From: JANWZL01 sp041640815
GTDB lineage: Bacteria; Pseudomonadota; Gammaproteobacteria; Burkholderiales; Thiobacillaceae
Direction: 5' to 3'
Assembly: GCA_041640815.1 (NCBI GenBank)
Contig: JBEPZO010000001.1
Coordinates: 1 to 64,000, forward strand
DNA length: 64,000 bases
Of this stretch, positions 1 through 8,229 are shown in pieces. Position numbers and translations under genes: made by a program. Position 1 is the stretch's first letter, and each line of letters opens with the position of its first letter. The notes beneath the pieces are model-generated. The model saw only the letters and a program-made list of their open reading frames with translations, had not been told where the DNA came from and ran no database searches.

Positions 1-282
1 GAGGCGAATGACGGGGTGTTTCTTGCTCCAGTCCCACTTGTCGTGGATGAAAAGGCCACGAAAGAGCGCTTCGTTGCCGCAGAAGAGCTCGGCTAAGGTG
101 TCGAGGAAAAGGCTTTTGCCAAAGCGGTGCGGGCGGGAGAGAAAATAGTACTTGCCCGTGGTAGCAAGCCGATGGGCAAACGCCGTCTTGTCCACATAGT
201 AGTAACCCTCCTCGCGGATTTCGCGCAAGGTCTGGATGTCTATGGGTAGCTTTTGCGTTCGCTGGCGTGCACTGGCAGTGTG
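1..282 (-). pseudogene. 5'-truncated AAA-ATPase-like protein (DUF1703-type family), runs off window
   Basis: The minus-strand frame is open from 282 down to the window edge and reads like the N-terminus of the AAA-ATPase-like family usually paired with a PD-(D/E)XK nuclease domain. It has KLPIDIQTLREIREEG, then YYYVDKT, then the Walker-type loop RPHRFGKS. Family members normally start with Met a few residues before KLP. Here no ATG, GTG or TTG lies between the in-frame TAG at 283-285 and the conserved KLPIDIQT; the first possible start is a TTG at 228, inside the conserved block. I infer a 5' truncation or an upstream frameshift. The C-terminal part is outside the window. Such genes are common on mobile or dispensable DNA and are often decayed. 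Confidence 0.6.
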
Positions 283-1018
283 CTAGCTTTATGCGCTATC
301 GCCTTAGGGCGTAAGCAAAAGGGTGGTCATGGTAAGGAGGTCTGAATTTGGCTTTGGACCGAAAAGGCAAGCCATGACCATAGCCGGGCATACGTTGCAG
401 TGGTTGGCAGGGGAAGCAGGATTGTGTGACCTGAGGAAAGCATGAGGGGAGTGCTGCAGGACATGCGAAATGGCCAAAATCTAAGTGTAGCCTCGGAGGT
501 GAGGGTGGAAGTTAGAAGGTTTCTTTCTACTGTCCAGCCTGTTCGCACGCATTGGCAAGCTGAATAGGGCGCATGCCGCGGTAACGCCGCGGCGAATCCT
601 CCGCCGAGCGTTTGGCTAGGTGTGATAAGCTCTGGTCGCAGGGGACAGCGCATATGCAAGGCCTTAGTAAATTGCAGTGTGAGCATAACCTTTATGCCCA
701 AGCGACGGTCGCCACTGGTGGCTGGACCAGGCGCTGCTGAGGTTTGCCAGTGGGAGCTTAAGGAGGTGATGCTAAAGCGCTCACGCCAGGCAGGTTAGTA
801 GGCTTAACCGACGCGACACGATGTCGACGTGGAGCAAAAAAGGGGTAAAAGGAAACAAGCGGTCTCAACGTGCGCCTTGTTGGCGCGCGACTGGTGAGCT
901 GCCAATCCTGTAAATCGGGTTCAGGCAACTCCCCACTCAAGACGGGGCATGAGGCGTGAGACGACGAGCTGATAAACGTGGGCGCGAGAGCGCAAATGGG
1001 TGTGCTAAAGTGACTATC
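283..1018. other. Gene-free, hairpin-rich stretch between truncated ATPase gene and tRNA-Arg
   Basis: No convincing coding frame was found on either strand; the short open frames have unlikely compositions and no recognisable domain. The stretch carries many inverted repeats. These are TGGTCATGG (324-332) with CCATGACCA (372-380), GCCGCGG/CCGCGGC around a TAACG loop (575-593), GCGCC/GGCGC around TTGTT (872-886), and a two-tier hairpin at 896-931 with an 8-position lower stem (one mismatch), a two-base 3' bulge and a 5-bp upper stem. It could encode a structured RNA, or be the relic of an integrated element lying against the tRNA 3' end. No known RNA family was recognised. Confidence 0.4.
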
Positions 1019-1095
<77 letters not shown>

Positions 1096-1425
1096 TCAAA
1101 GTTAGCAACAGAGAAAAAGTTTAACATGAAGAGCTTCCCGACCGATCGGGTGTAGAAAGTGCACATAATCCCATGTTCTCCATTCGGCCGGCACCTGCCT
1201 TTGCTATCCTATTGAATAATTCCCCCCTGCTGTTGCACTTTGGCCCAAGCATATCTACCTCACCCCTACACGGTCTTCTAGGACGCAACTTCTCGGCCAG
1301 GTGTTTTCGTCCGCCTGTGAACCTGGCGCTTGAGGCGACTGAGCGCTTGCGTCTCGCGTCTGCCCGCGCCCTCAAGAAAAATCTGGGATAATCAACACTT
1401 CTTTCATATCGGATGGGATGACGCC
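1096..1425. other. Intergenic region between tRNA-Arg and cytochrome gene
   Basis: About 330 bp with divergent genes on both sides, so it should hold the promoters for the tRNA (minus strand) and the cytochrome (plus strand). The open frames here carry no recognisable domain and the composition is unremarkable. No strong promoter, terminator or repeat could be assigned by eye. Confidence 0.4.
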
Positions 1426-2235
1426 ATGACTGAGTACGTCGAGATGAAGAAAACGACGCCACAGCAATTCCTGCTGGCCTTACTGGGTGGTCTGTTCGCG
1501 CCGCTGATCGCTATCATCCTGATTATCGTCTACGTCATGGGTATTCAGTCCAATCATTTGGACGTCGCCCAGAGTGAGGCCGAGGATCGGGCGATACGCG
1601 AACGCATACGGCCCTTCGGTATCGCGATGGCGCTTGATCCTAACGCACCGCGCGTCGAGCGCACCGGCGAGCAGGTATACAACGAAGTATGCTCATCCTG
1701 TCATGGTACGGGAGCGCTAGGCTCGCCCAAGTTCAAGGATGCCGTCGCCTGGAGCAAGCGTATCGCCCAGGGCTACGAAACCTTGTTGACACATGCCTTG
1801 AAAGGCATTGACAAGATGCCCCCTCGTGGAGGGGATCCTGACCTGACCGATCTCGAGGTGGCGCGCGCCGTGGTTTACATGGCCAATGCCGCCGGCGCCA
1901 AGTTTGAAGCCGTGCTCAAGAAGGAACCCGAGCCCACGCCCGAAATCTTGGCCCGCGGCAAGGCGGTCTATGCCAGCGATTGCGCCGCATGCCACGATAC
2001 GGGGGTGACCGGTGCACAGAAACTGACGGATACCGTGGCCTGGCAAGCGCTCATCGCCCAAGGCAAAGAGTATCTCTACAAGGCGGCCATTGAGGGGAGC
2101 TTCGGCGGTCCGGCGCGCGGTGGCAACGACAAGCTCTCCGATGCCGACGTGAAGGCGGCAGTGGACTACATGGTCGAAGAGGCGAAGAAGGCGATCGCCG
2201 CCAACCCCGCCAAGCAGGTGGCAGCCAGAGACTAA
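1426..2235 (+). CDS. Membrane-anchored di-haem cytochrome c (c5 family)
   Basis: A 269-residue protein with an N-terminal membrane anchor (about residues 14-38) followed by two class I cytochrome c domains of the c5 type. Haem-binding motifs are CSSCH (89-93) and CAACH (186-190). The first domain has the usual distal ligand in KMPPRGG (Met131). In the second domain the equivalent stretch reads GGPARGG and has no Met, so the second haem probably has another sixth ligand or an open site. The start at 1426 puts the hydrophobic anchor at the N-terminus; an upstream in-frame start at 1330 would prepend a non-conserved arginine-rich segment. It probably carries electrons in the periplasm on the inner membrane. 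Confidence 0.88.
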   Translation: MTEYVEMKKTTPQQFLLALLGGLFAPLIAIILIIVYVMGIQSNHLDVAQSEAEDRAIRERIRPFGIAMALDPNAPRVERTGEQVYNEVCSSCHGTGALGSPKFKDAVAWSKRIAQGYETLLTHALKGIDKMPPRGGDPDLTDLEVARAVVYMANAAGAKFEAVLKKEPEPTPEILARGKAVYASDCAACHDTGVTGAQKLTDTVAWQALIAQGKEYLYKAAIEGSFGGPARGGNDKLSDADVKAAVDYMVEEAKKAIAANPAKQVAARD

Positions 2236-2246
2236 CCCGGCGCATC

Positions 2247-2272
2247 GGCCAGGCCCAGCCCCTCGTCTGGCC
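2247..2272. terminator. Possible bidirectional stem-loop between cytochrome and rep
   Basis: GGCCAG (2247-2252) and CTGGCC (2267-2272) form a 6-bp GC-rich stem in the 71-bp gap between two convergent genes. There is no T-run, so this is at best a weak terminator. Confidence 0.25.
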
Positions 2273-2306
2273 TTCGCGGTGTGCCGCAAGCTGCCGGTTA
2301 TACGGC

Positions 2307-4292
2307 TTACGCCCCCAGCATCGCCTTGAGGCTGGCGAGGCGCTCGCGGCCGGCTTGGCGTTGCGCGGTGGGGTCGTCAGGCACGCCGACGAGCTTGACC
2401 TCGGCGGCATCCAGTTCGGCCAGGAAGCGCGATGGCTGGCAAGCGACCAGCTCGCCGCCTTTTTTGCGCTTGGCGCACCAGGTCAAGGTGAGGCTGCGCT
2501 GGGCGCGCGTGATGCCGACGTACATCAGCCGCCGCTCCTCCTGCAAGCGCTCGCCCTCTAGGCATTCGCGGTGGGGCAGCAACTCCTCCTCCACCCCGAC
2601 CAGGAAGACGTGCGGAAACTCTAGCCCCTTGGCCGCGTGCAGCGTCATCAGCCGCACCGCATCCGGCGCCTCGTCCTCGCGTCCCTCAAGGAGGTTCATG
2701 AGCGCCACGGTTTGGGTCAGTTCGATCAACGTCTTGCCGTCTTCCTCGCCTTTTTTCGTGAGCCAATCGACGAAGTCGCGCACGTTGGCCCACTTCGCCC
2801 TGGCCGTGCGCTCGTCCTCGTTGTCGTAAAGCCATGCCTCATAGCGGATGGCGCCGAGCAACTCGGCGAGCAGGCGCCCCGCCGGTTCGCGCTCGGCGCG
2901 GTAGGCCAGGCGGTTGATGAAGTCGCCGAACTCGAGGAGCGGCTCGAGCTGTTTGCCGGCAAGGAGGCTGCGCGCCCCTTCCTCATACATGGCGGCAAAT
3001 AGGCTCAAGTGGCGTTGTGCCGCATAGTCGCCCAGGCGCTGCAGGGTCGTGGGGCCAACGCCGCGTTTGGGTGTCGTGACGGCGCGGATGAAGGCCGGGT
3101 CGTCGTCCTGATTGGCGATCAGACGCAGGTAGGCAGTCAGGTCCTTGATCTCGGCGCGCTCGAAAAAGGACTGACCGCCGGAGAGGACGTAGGGGATCTT
3201 CAATGCCCGTAGCGCCTCTTCGAATGCCCGTGCCTGGTGATTGCTGCGGTAGAGCACGGCGTAGTCGCCGAAGCGGCCGCGGCGCTCGAACTTGTGCGCG
3301 GAGATGCGCATCGCCACTGTCTCCGCCTCGTGGGCCTCATCGCGGCACTGCACGATGGTGATGTGCTCGCCGGGGCCAAGCTCGCTCCAGAGGGTCTTGT
3401 CGGCCAAGCGGCTATTGTTGCGGATGACGCTGTTGGCGGCCTTGAGGATGCGTTGGCTCGAGCGATAGTTCTGCGTGAGCGCGATCACTTTCAGGCGCGG
3501 ATAGTCCAGCATGAGGCGTTTGAGGTTTTGCACATCCGCCCCGCGCCAGGCATAGATGGCCTGATCGTCATCGCCCACGACGGTGAAGCGGCCAGCAGGA
3601 CCGGCGATGAGTCGCATGAGCTCGTACTGGGCGGCGTTGGTGTCCTGGTATTCGTCCACCAGCAGGTAGCGCAATCGCCCCTGCCAGCTCGCCAGCGCCT
3701 CGGCATCGTGGCGGAACAGCTCCACCGGTAGGCGGATCAGGTCGTCGAAATCCACCGCCTGATAGGCCCTGAGGTGGTCTTGATAAGCGCGGTAGGCGAG
3801 GGCGGCTTGACGCTCGGCCTCGTCGGCTGCCGCCGCCAGGGCTGCTTCCGGCGTGACGAGGGCGTTTTTCCAGTGGGAGATGGCTGCGGCGGCGCGCTTG
3901 AGCGTGGTCTTATCCGGTGCCTTGAGGAGATCGGCAAGCAGGGCATGGGCGTCATGCGCGTCCAGCACCGAAAAGCGCGGCTTATAGCCGATGCGTCGCG
4001 CCTCGCTGCGCAGGATATGGAGGCCTAAGGCGTGGAAGGTGCAAACGGTCAGGCCATGCGCTGCCTTGCTGGGCAAGAGCGCGCCCACCCGCTCGCGCAT
4101 CTCGCGCGCGGCCTTGTTGGTGAAGGTAATGGCGGCGATGTGCCGGGCAGGCAGCTCGCAATCGGTGATCAGATAGGCGATCTTGCGCGTGATCACCCGC
4201 GTCTTGCCCGAGCCGGCCCCGGCCAGCACCAGCAGGGGGCCGTCCAAATAGCGTACCGCTTCGCGTTGCTGGGGATTGAGATCGGCAGACAT
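2307..4292 (-). CDS. rep: ATP-dependent DNA helicase Rep (UvrD/Rep superfamily 1)
   Basis: A 661-residue SF1A 3'-5' helicase that helps replication forks past obstacles. Motifs occur in order: Walker A GAGSGKT (25-31), TFTNKAA (Ia), the Walker B-type DEYQDTN, GDDDQAIYAWRGAD (III), QNYRSS (IV), and the C-terminal TLHAAKGLEF and VGITRAQ. The length and the early N-terminal LNPQQREAV agree with Rep rather than the longer UvrD. The start at 4292 was chosen because it places MSADLNPQQREAV at the N-terminus as in the family; an in-frame start at 4334 would add 14 unconserved residues. It is divergent from apaH with a 73-bp gap. Confidence 0.95.
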   Translation of the reverse strand: MSADLNPQQREAVRYLDGPLLVLAGAGSGKTRVITRKIAYLITDCELPARHIAAITFTNKAAREMRERVGALLPSKAAHGLTVCTFHALGLHILRSEARRIGYKPRFSVLDAHDAHALLADLLKAPDKTTLKRAAAAISHWKNALVTPEAALAAAADEAERQAALAYRAYQDHLRAYQAVDFDDLIRLPVELFRHDAEALASWQGRLRYLLVDEYQDTNAAQYELMRLIAGPAGRFTVVGDDDQAIYAWRGADVQNLKRLMLDYPRLKVIALTQNYRSSQRILKAANSVIRNNSRLADKTLWSELGPGEHITIVQCRDEAHEAETVAMRISAHKFERRGRFGDYAVLYRSNHQARAFEEALRALKIPYVLSGGQSFFERAEIKDLTAYLRLIANQDDDPAFIRAVTTPKRGVGPTTLQRLGDYAAQRHLSLFAAMYEEGARSLLAGKQLEPLLEFGDFINRLAYRAEREPAGRLLAELLGAIRYEAWLYDNEDERTARAKWANVRDFVDWLTKKGEEDGKTLIELTQTVALMNLLEGREDEAPDAVRLMTLHAAKGLEFPHVFLVGVEEELLPHRECLEGERLQEERRLMYVGITRAQRSLTLTWCAKRKKGGELVACQPSRFLAELDAAEVKLVGVPDDPTAQRQAGRERLASLKAMLGA

Positions 4293-4365
4293 CAGGCAGG
4301 CGGATCGGGGCTTGCCAGCCGGTAAAATGGGCAACCGATTTTACCTCGGTTGAGTGAGATCCAGC

Positions 4366-5193
4366 GTGCCTACCTATGCCATCGGCGATGTGCAAGGCTG
4401 CTATGGCGCCTTTTTGCAGCTCCTTGAGGAGATCGGTTATGACCGCCGCCGCGATCGCCTCTGGTTTACCGGCGACCTGGTCAACCGGGGGGAGGATTCG
4501 CTTGCCATGCTGCGCTGGTGTATGGCGCACGCGGCGAGCATCGTCGCCATCCTCGGCAATCACGACCTGCATCTGCTGGCGGTGGCGGAGGGCTTCGTGC
4601 CGCCGCACAAGAAGGACACCCTGACCGATATCCTCGCTGCGCCGGATCGGGCCGCCGTGCTCGACTGGCTGCGGCGTCGGCCCATGCTGCACCGTGAGGG
4701 TGACTGGCTCATGGTGCATGCGGGCCTGCTGCCCGAGTGGTCGGCAAAGCAGGCCGAGGCCCTGGCGCAAGAGCTCGAGGACACCTTGCGCAGCGATGGC
4801 TACCGCGCCTTTCTGCGCGCGATGTACGGCAACGAGCCGCGCCGCTGGTCGGAGGACTTGCGCGGTCAGGAGCGGCTGCGGCTCATCGCCAACGCCATGA
4901 CGCGCATGCGTTTTCTGCACGCCGATGGCAGCCTGGAATTCCTGCACAAATGTGCCCCACACGAGGCGCCAGCAGGCCTGATCCCGTGGTATGACATGCC
5001 GGCGAGGCGAAATCGCGATGTGCGCATCCTCTTCGGCCATTGGTCCACCCTCGGGCTCTTCCGGCGCGACGATGTGGTCGGGCTGGACACCGGCTGCCTG
5101 TGGGGCGGGTGGCTTACGGCCTTGAGGCTTGAGGATGGCAAGCTGTTCCAGGTTCGTTGCCAGGCGCGTCGGCAGCCAGGCACGCACGAATAG
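4366..5193 (+). CDS. apaH: Symmetrical bis(5'-nucleosyl)-tetraphosphatase ApaH
   Basis: A 275-residue calcineurin-like phosphoesterase that hydrolyses Ap4A to two ADP and can also act on NpnN-capped RNA. It has the family motifs GDVQGC, GDLVNRG, GNHD and a later VHAGLLPEW histidine motif. A GTG start at 4366 gives MPTYAIGDVQGC, the normal ApaH N-terminus; an in-frame GTG at 4354 would add four residues. The 3' end overlaps the convergent olsA gene by 80 bp. Confidence 0.95.
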   Translation: MPTYAIGDVQGCYGAFLQLLEEIGYDRRRDRLWFTGDLVNRGEDSLAMLRWCMAHAASIVAILGNHDLHLLAVAEGFVPPHKKDTLTDILAAPDRAAVLDWLRRRPMLHREGDWLMVHAGLLPEWSAKQAEALAQELEDTLRSDGYRAFLRAMYGNEPRRWSEDLRGQERLRLIANAMTRMRFLHADGSLEFLHKCAPHEAPAGLIPWYDMPARRNRDVRILFGHWSTLGLFRRDDVVGLDTGCLWGGWLTALRLEDGKLFQVRCQARRQPGTHE

Positions 5194-5905
5194 CGGTTTC
5201 GGCGCGGTGCGCGACCTCGCGCCGCGTAAGCCCTGTAGCAGGGATGGGGGGCAGGAAGGTCACTTCCGCCACGATTGCGTCCTGCGCCACGATGCGCATG
5301 AGCGATTGGGCAAGGCTGATGTCGTCGTAGTAGGCGGCCTGCACGTTGATGCGCCCATCCGGGTGCCGATAGCGGATGACCGCCGGCCAGACCCGTGCCC
5401 CGGCGGCCACCGCCGGCTGCAGCAAACTGGTGTAAAATGGCTTGAGACGCGTGCCATCGGTGGTCGTACCCTCGGGAAAGAGGGCGAGGCATTCACCGGC
5501 GCGCAACAATGCCGCCATCTCCGCGTTGACCCGGCGGGCGTCGGACTTCTTGCCGCGTTCCAGGTACAAGGTGCCGGCGCGCGCCGCCATCCAGCCGATC
5601 AGGGGCCAGTCGCGCACCTCCGCCTTGGAGACGAAGCGGGTGGGCAGCAGGCTGTGCAGCACGTGGATGTCGAGCCAGGACACATGGTTGGCGACGATCA
5701 ATGCCCCCTCGCCGCGTACGGCCGGCGGGCGGCCGTGCACCACCACACGCACCCGCAGGATGGCAAGCAGTTTGCGCGCCCAAGCCACCACCCGGCGGCC
5801 GCGCTCTTCGGGTGCGAGGAAGGGAAACAGCAACAGGATGGTCAGCGCCCCGGCGAGGAGGGCGAGGCCCAGTCGGAGCAGCTTCGGGTAGGCCACAAGC
5901 CGCAT
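5114..5905 (-). CDS. olsA: Lyso-ornithine lipid O-acyltransferase (PlsC family, OlsA-like)
   Basis: A 263-residue membrane-bound acyltransferase of the 1-acylglycerol-3-phosphate acyltransferase family. It has an N-terminal hydrophobic segment, the catalytic NHVSWLD (HX4D) motif, the glycine/glutamate motif FPEGTTT and a later VAEVTFLPPI segment. The stop of the upstream olsB shares a base with this start (TAATG at 5907-5903), so the two are translationally coupled. The pairing with OlsB, more than the sequence alone, points to the second step of ornithine-lipid synthesis, O-acylation of lyso-ornithine lipid. A general PlsC role in phosphatidic acid synthesis cannot be excluded. The last 80 bp overlap the convergent apaH. 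Confidence 0.8.
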   Translation of the reverse strand: MRLVAYPKLLRLGLALLAGALTILLLFPFLAPEERGRRVVAWARKLLAILRVRVVVHGRPPAVRGEGALIVANHVSWLDIHVLHSLLPTRFVSKAEVRDWPLIGWMAARAGTLYLERGKKSDARRVNAEMAALLRAGECLALFPEGTTTDGTRLKPFYTSLLQPAVAAGARVWPAVIRYRHPDGRINVQAAYYDDISLAQSLMRIVAQDAIVAEVTFLPPIPATGLTRREVAHRAETAIRACLAADAPGNEPGTACHPQASRP

Positions 5906-6660
5906 TAGCCCAGTTTCATGAAGTGGCGGGCATAGGCGCGGTTGATGTTTTTCATCGCCAGCAGGATGGGCAGATCGGCGGTATTGAAATCCGGGTCCCA
6001 CGCTGGCTCGCCGATGACCCATGAACCAACGCGCAGATAGCCTTTGATCAGCGGCGGCAGTATCGCGGCGGGGGCGCTGTCTAAAGATTCGAGCGGCAAC
6101 GGGCAGCGGGGGAAGACCCGCCACTCGATGGGCCCCAAGTGCTTGTCCTTGACCGCATGCCAGACGGCGGCGGCGTTGTGGCCGCCATCTTGCATGCCGA
6201 TGCTGGCGCAGCCGACGATATATTCGTATTGGTGTTTCAGCATGTATTCGGCCAGCCCGGCCCAAAGCAAGGTGATGACGCAGCCGCTGCGATAGTCGGC
6301 ATGCACGCAGGAACGCCCGAGCTCCACCAGGCGACTGCGGATGTGTTGCAAGCGCGTCAGATCGAACTCTTGCTCCGTGTAGTAGCTGCCGACGCGCTTG
6401 GCATTGACCGGGTTGAGGATGCGGTAAGTGCCCACTACCTCGCCCGTGTCGTTGTCGCGCACCAGCAGGTGGTCACAATAGGGATCGTAAAGGTCGGCGT
6501 CCAGGCCAGGTTCGGGACCACTCAGGCGCGCCCCCATCTCCTCGGCGAAGACCTTGTAGCGCAGGCGTTGTGCCTCGCGCACCTCGTCCTCGTGCAACGC
6601 CAGGCTGACCTGGAAGTTGTGACGCGCCTTGCGTTCCGTGTTGAGTCCTTCATGCAACAT
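5905..6660 (-). CDS. olsB: L-ornithine N-alpha-acyltransferase (OlsB, GNAT-type)
   Basis: A 251-residue acyltransferase of the OlsB family (once annotated as putative hemolysin). The family transfers a 3-hydroxyacyl group from acyl carrier protein to the alpha-amino group of ornithine, giving lyso-ornithine lipid. The conserved N-terminal half (RLRYKVFAEEMGARL, CDHLLVRD, VVGTYRILNP) and central VELGRSCVHADYR and GCASIGMQDGG segments are present. It forms a two-gene operon with olsA. Four Pho-box units lie 50-89 bp upstream of the start, so phosphate starvation probably induces the pair, as is known for ornithine-lipid genes in other proteobacteria. Confidence 0.87.
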   Translation of the reverse strand: MLHEGLNTERKARHNFQVSLALHEDEVREAQRLRYKVFAEEMGARLSGPEPGLDADLYDPYCDHLLVRDNDTGEVVGTYRILNPVNAKRVGSYYTEQEFDLTRLQHIRSRLVELGRSCVHADYRSGCVITLLWAGLAEYMLKHQYEYIVGCASIGMQDGGHNAAAVWHAVKDKHLGPIEWRVFPRCPLPLESLDSAPAAILPPLIKGYLRVGSWVIGEPAWDPDFNTADLPILLAMKNINRAYARHFMKLG

Positions 6661-6709
6661 GCTCTAGCCCTCGCGCAGTGTGGTCGGTTGCCTACGGTAA
6701 GTGGCCGCG

Positions 6710-6749
6710 GTGACGGTAAGGTGACGCTTACATGAAGCTTTGGTGACAG
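6710..6749 (-). promoter_or_regulatory. Pho box (PhoB-type tandem sites) upstream of olsBA
   Basis: On the minus strand, read toward olsB, four heptamers occur with an exact 11-bp period: CTGTCAC (6749-6743), GCTTCAT (6738-6732), GCGTCAC (6727-6721) and CCGTCAC (6716-6710). They are separated by 4-bp spacers CAAA, GTAA and CTTA. The PhoB consensus is CTGTCAT repeated with 4-bp AT-rich spacers. The matches are 6, 4, 4 and 5 of 7, with the TCA core kept in all four. Confidence 0.75.
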
Positions 6750-6773
6750 CGCCTCAACCGTGAGGGAGTGGCG

Positions 6774-7223
6774 CTAATGTGTCACGCGCGCCTGCCCGCC
6801 CGACTGCAGGATGCGTACCCGGTCGCCGACGGCGAAGCGCTCGCCCGTGTCCTCCTGGACCACGGCGATGGTGCGGCCCGAATCCAGACGCACCGTGATC
6901 TCCAGCCCGGGCTTGCGGGTAAGGACCTCTTCGGCGGCGGCGCCTGCCACGCCCCCCGCCACCGCGCCCACCACGGCGCCGACGGCCTGCCCCTTACCCC
7001 CACCGACGCTGCTGCCGGCGATGCCGCCGACGGCTGCCCCCGCCGCCGCGCCCACGCCAGAGGCCGTGCCTTCGATGCGCACACTGCGCACCTTCTCCAC
7101 TACCCCCATCTGCACCTCGTAGACCCGGCGCGCCTCGCGGCGCTCATAGTCGCCGCTGCCGAGTCCGCTGGCGCAACCCGCGCTCAACGCGGCTAGCGGC
7201 AACAGCCAGCACCACCTATTCAT
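6774..7223 (-). CDS. Glycine-zipper outer-membrane lipoprotein (SlyB/Pcp-like)
   Basis: A 149-residue lipoprotein with an 11-residue hydrophobic signal and lipobox LSAGC (Cys17). A dense glycine/alanine zipper (about residues 55-95, GVGAAAGAAVGGIAGSS and GAVVGAVAGGVAG) is followed by a short basic beta domain ending in DRVRILQSGGQARVTH. This architecture matches SlyB/Pcp proteins, which sit in the outer membrane and respond to envelope stress in other bacteria. It lies 8 bp downstream of the PfkB kinase gene on the same strand and is probably co-transcribed with it. Confidence 0.85.
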   Translation of the reverse strand: MNRWCWLLPLAALSAGCASGLGSGDYERREARRVYEVQMGVVEKVRSVRIEGTASGVGAAAGAAVGGIAGSSVGGGKGQAVGAVVGAVAGGVAGAAAEEVLTRKPGLEITVRLDSGRTIAVVQEDTGERFAVGDRVRILQSGGQARVTH

Positions 7224-7231
7224 GCTGCCTC

Positions 7232-8167
7232 CTACAGTAAGTCATAACCGTACTCCGCCTTGAACCGCGACTCGATCGCGGCCAGGTCGAAGGAGTGATT
7301 CTGGCCACCGCGGCTAGCGATCTTGATCGCGCCCAGTAGCCCTGCCAGTCGCCCCGTAGTGGGCCAATCCATGCCATGAAGGATGCCGTAGATGAGCCCT
7401 GCCCGATAAGCGTCGCCGCAACCGGTCGGGTCCACGATGGCCTCGGCACGCGCTGGGGGTATGCGGTACACGTGCCCATCGGCGTAGATCTCCGAACCCT
7501 GGGCACCCAAGGTCACGGCGAGGGCCTTGACCTGACGCGCGAGTTTGTCGAGCGCCACCCCGGTGCGCTCCTGCAAGAGTTTGGCCTCGTAATCGTTGAG
7601 GGTCAGATAATCGGCTTGCCGCACGAATTCGATCAGCTCCTCGCCGCTGAACATGGGCAACCCCTGCCCGGGATCGAAGATGAAGGGAATGCCCGCCGCG
7701 TGAAACTGCGCCGCGTGCGCAAGCATGCCCTGCCGACCATCGGGGGAGACGATGCCCAATTTGATGTTCGATGCCTCAGTGACCTGGTTGAGGTGGGCCA
7801 AGTTCATGGCGCCGGGGTGAAAGGCGGTGATCTGGTTGTCGTCGAGATCGGTGGTGATGAAGGCCTGTGCGGTAAAGGTCTCGGGGATGATGCGGATGTG
7901 CGTGGCGTCGATGTCGAGCATGCGCAAGCGCTCGGCGTAAGGCCCGAAATCCTCGCCGACGGTGGCCATGATCACCGGCTCGCCGCCGAGCAGCTTGAGG
8001 TTGTAAGCGATGTTGCCGGCACAGCCGCCGAATTCTCGGCGCATGTCCGGCACCAGAAAGGAGACGTTCAGGATGTGGATTTGCTCCGGCAGGATGTGGT
8101 GCTTGAAGCGGTCATGAAACACCATGATGGTGTCATAGGCCATGGAGCCGCAGATGAGCGCGCGCAT
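7232..8167 (-). CDS. PfkB-family carbohydrate/nucleoside kinase
   Basis: A 311-residue ribokinase-fold kinase. It has the N-terminal substrate-site region with GGCAGNIAYNLKLLGG, and the C-terminal catalytic and anion-hole signature DPTGCGDAYRAGL with the catalytic Asp. The N-terminus (MRALICGSMAYDTIM) and PHL-type lid resemble bacterial adenosine-kinase-like members more than fructokinases, but the substrate cannot be read from sequence. It is immediately upstream of the glycine-zipper lipoprotein gene and divergent from the phospholipase gene, with a 116-bp shared promoter region. Confidence 0.85.
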   Translation of the reverse strand: MRALICGSMAYDTIMVFHDRFKHHILPEQIHILNVSFLVPDMRREFGGCAGNIAYNLKLLGGEPVIMATVGEDFGPYAERLRMLDIDATHIRIIPETFTAQAFITTDLDDNQITAFHPGAMNLAHLNQVTEASNIKLGIVSPDGRQGMLAHAAQFHAAGIPFIFDPGQGLPMFSGEELIEFVRQADYLTLNDYEAKLLQERTGVALDKLARQVKALAVTLGAQGSEIYADGHVYRIPPARAEAIVDPTGCGDAYRAGLIYGILHGMDWPTTGRLAGLLGAIKIASRGGQNHSFDLAAIESRFKAEYGYDLL

Positions 8168-8229
8168 CGTGATTACTCCTCATATCGTTCTGCCGATTGT
8201 CGCCTTACCGCCCGCATTTGTCGCCATTG

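Noticed and set aside
896..931. Hairpin resembling a group II intron domain V (GAGC start, two-base 3' bulge)
   Set aside because: The terminal loop is eight bases, not a GNRA tetraloop, the lower stem has a C-A mismatch at the catalytic position, and no other intron domains or reverse transcriptase were found.
3982..5187. A 401-codon minus-strand open frame across apaH and the rep start
   Set aside because: It is antisense to two clear genes, has no family features, and runs through the conserved apaH coding region; it is a shadow frame of GC-rich DNA.
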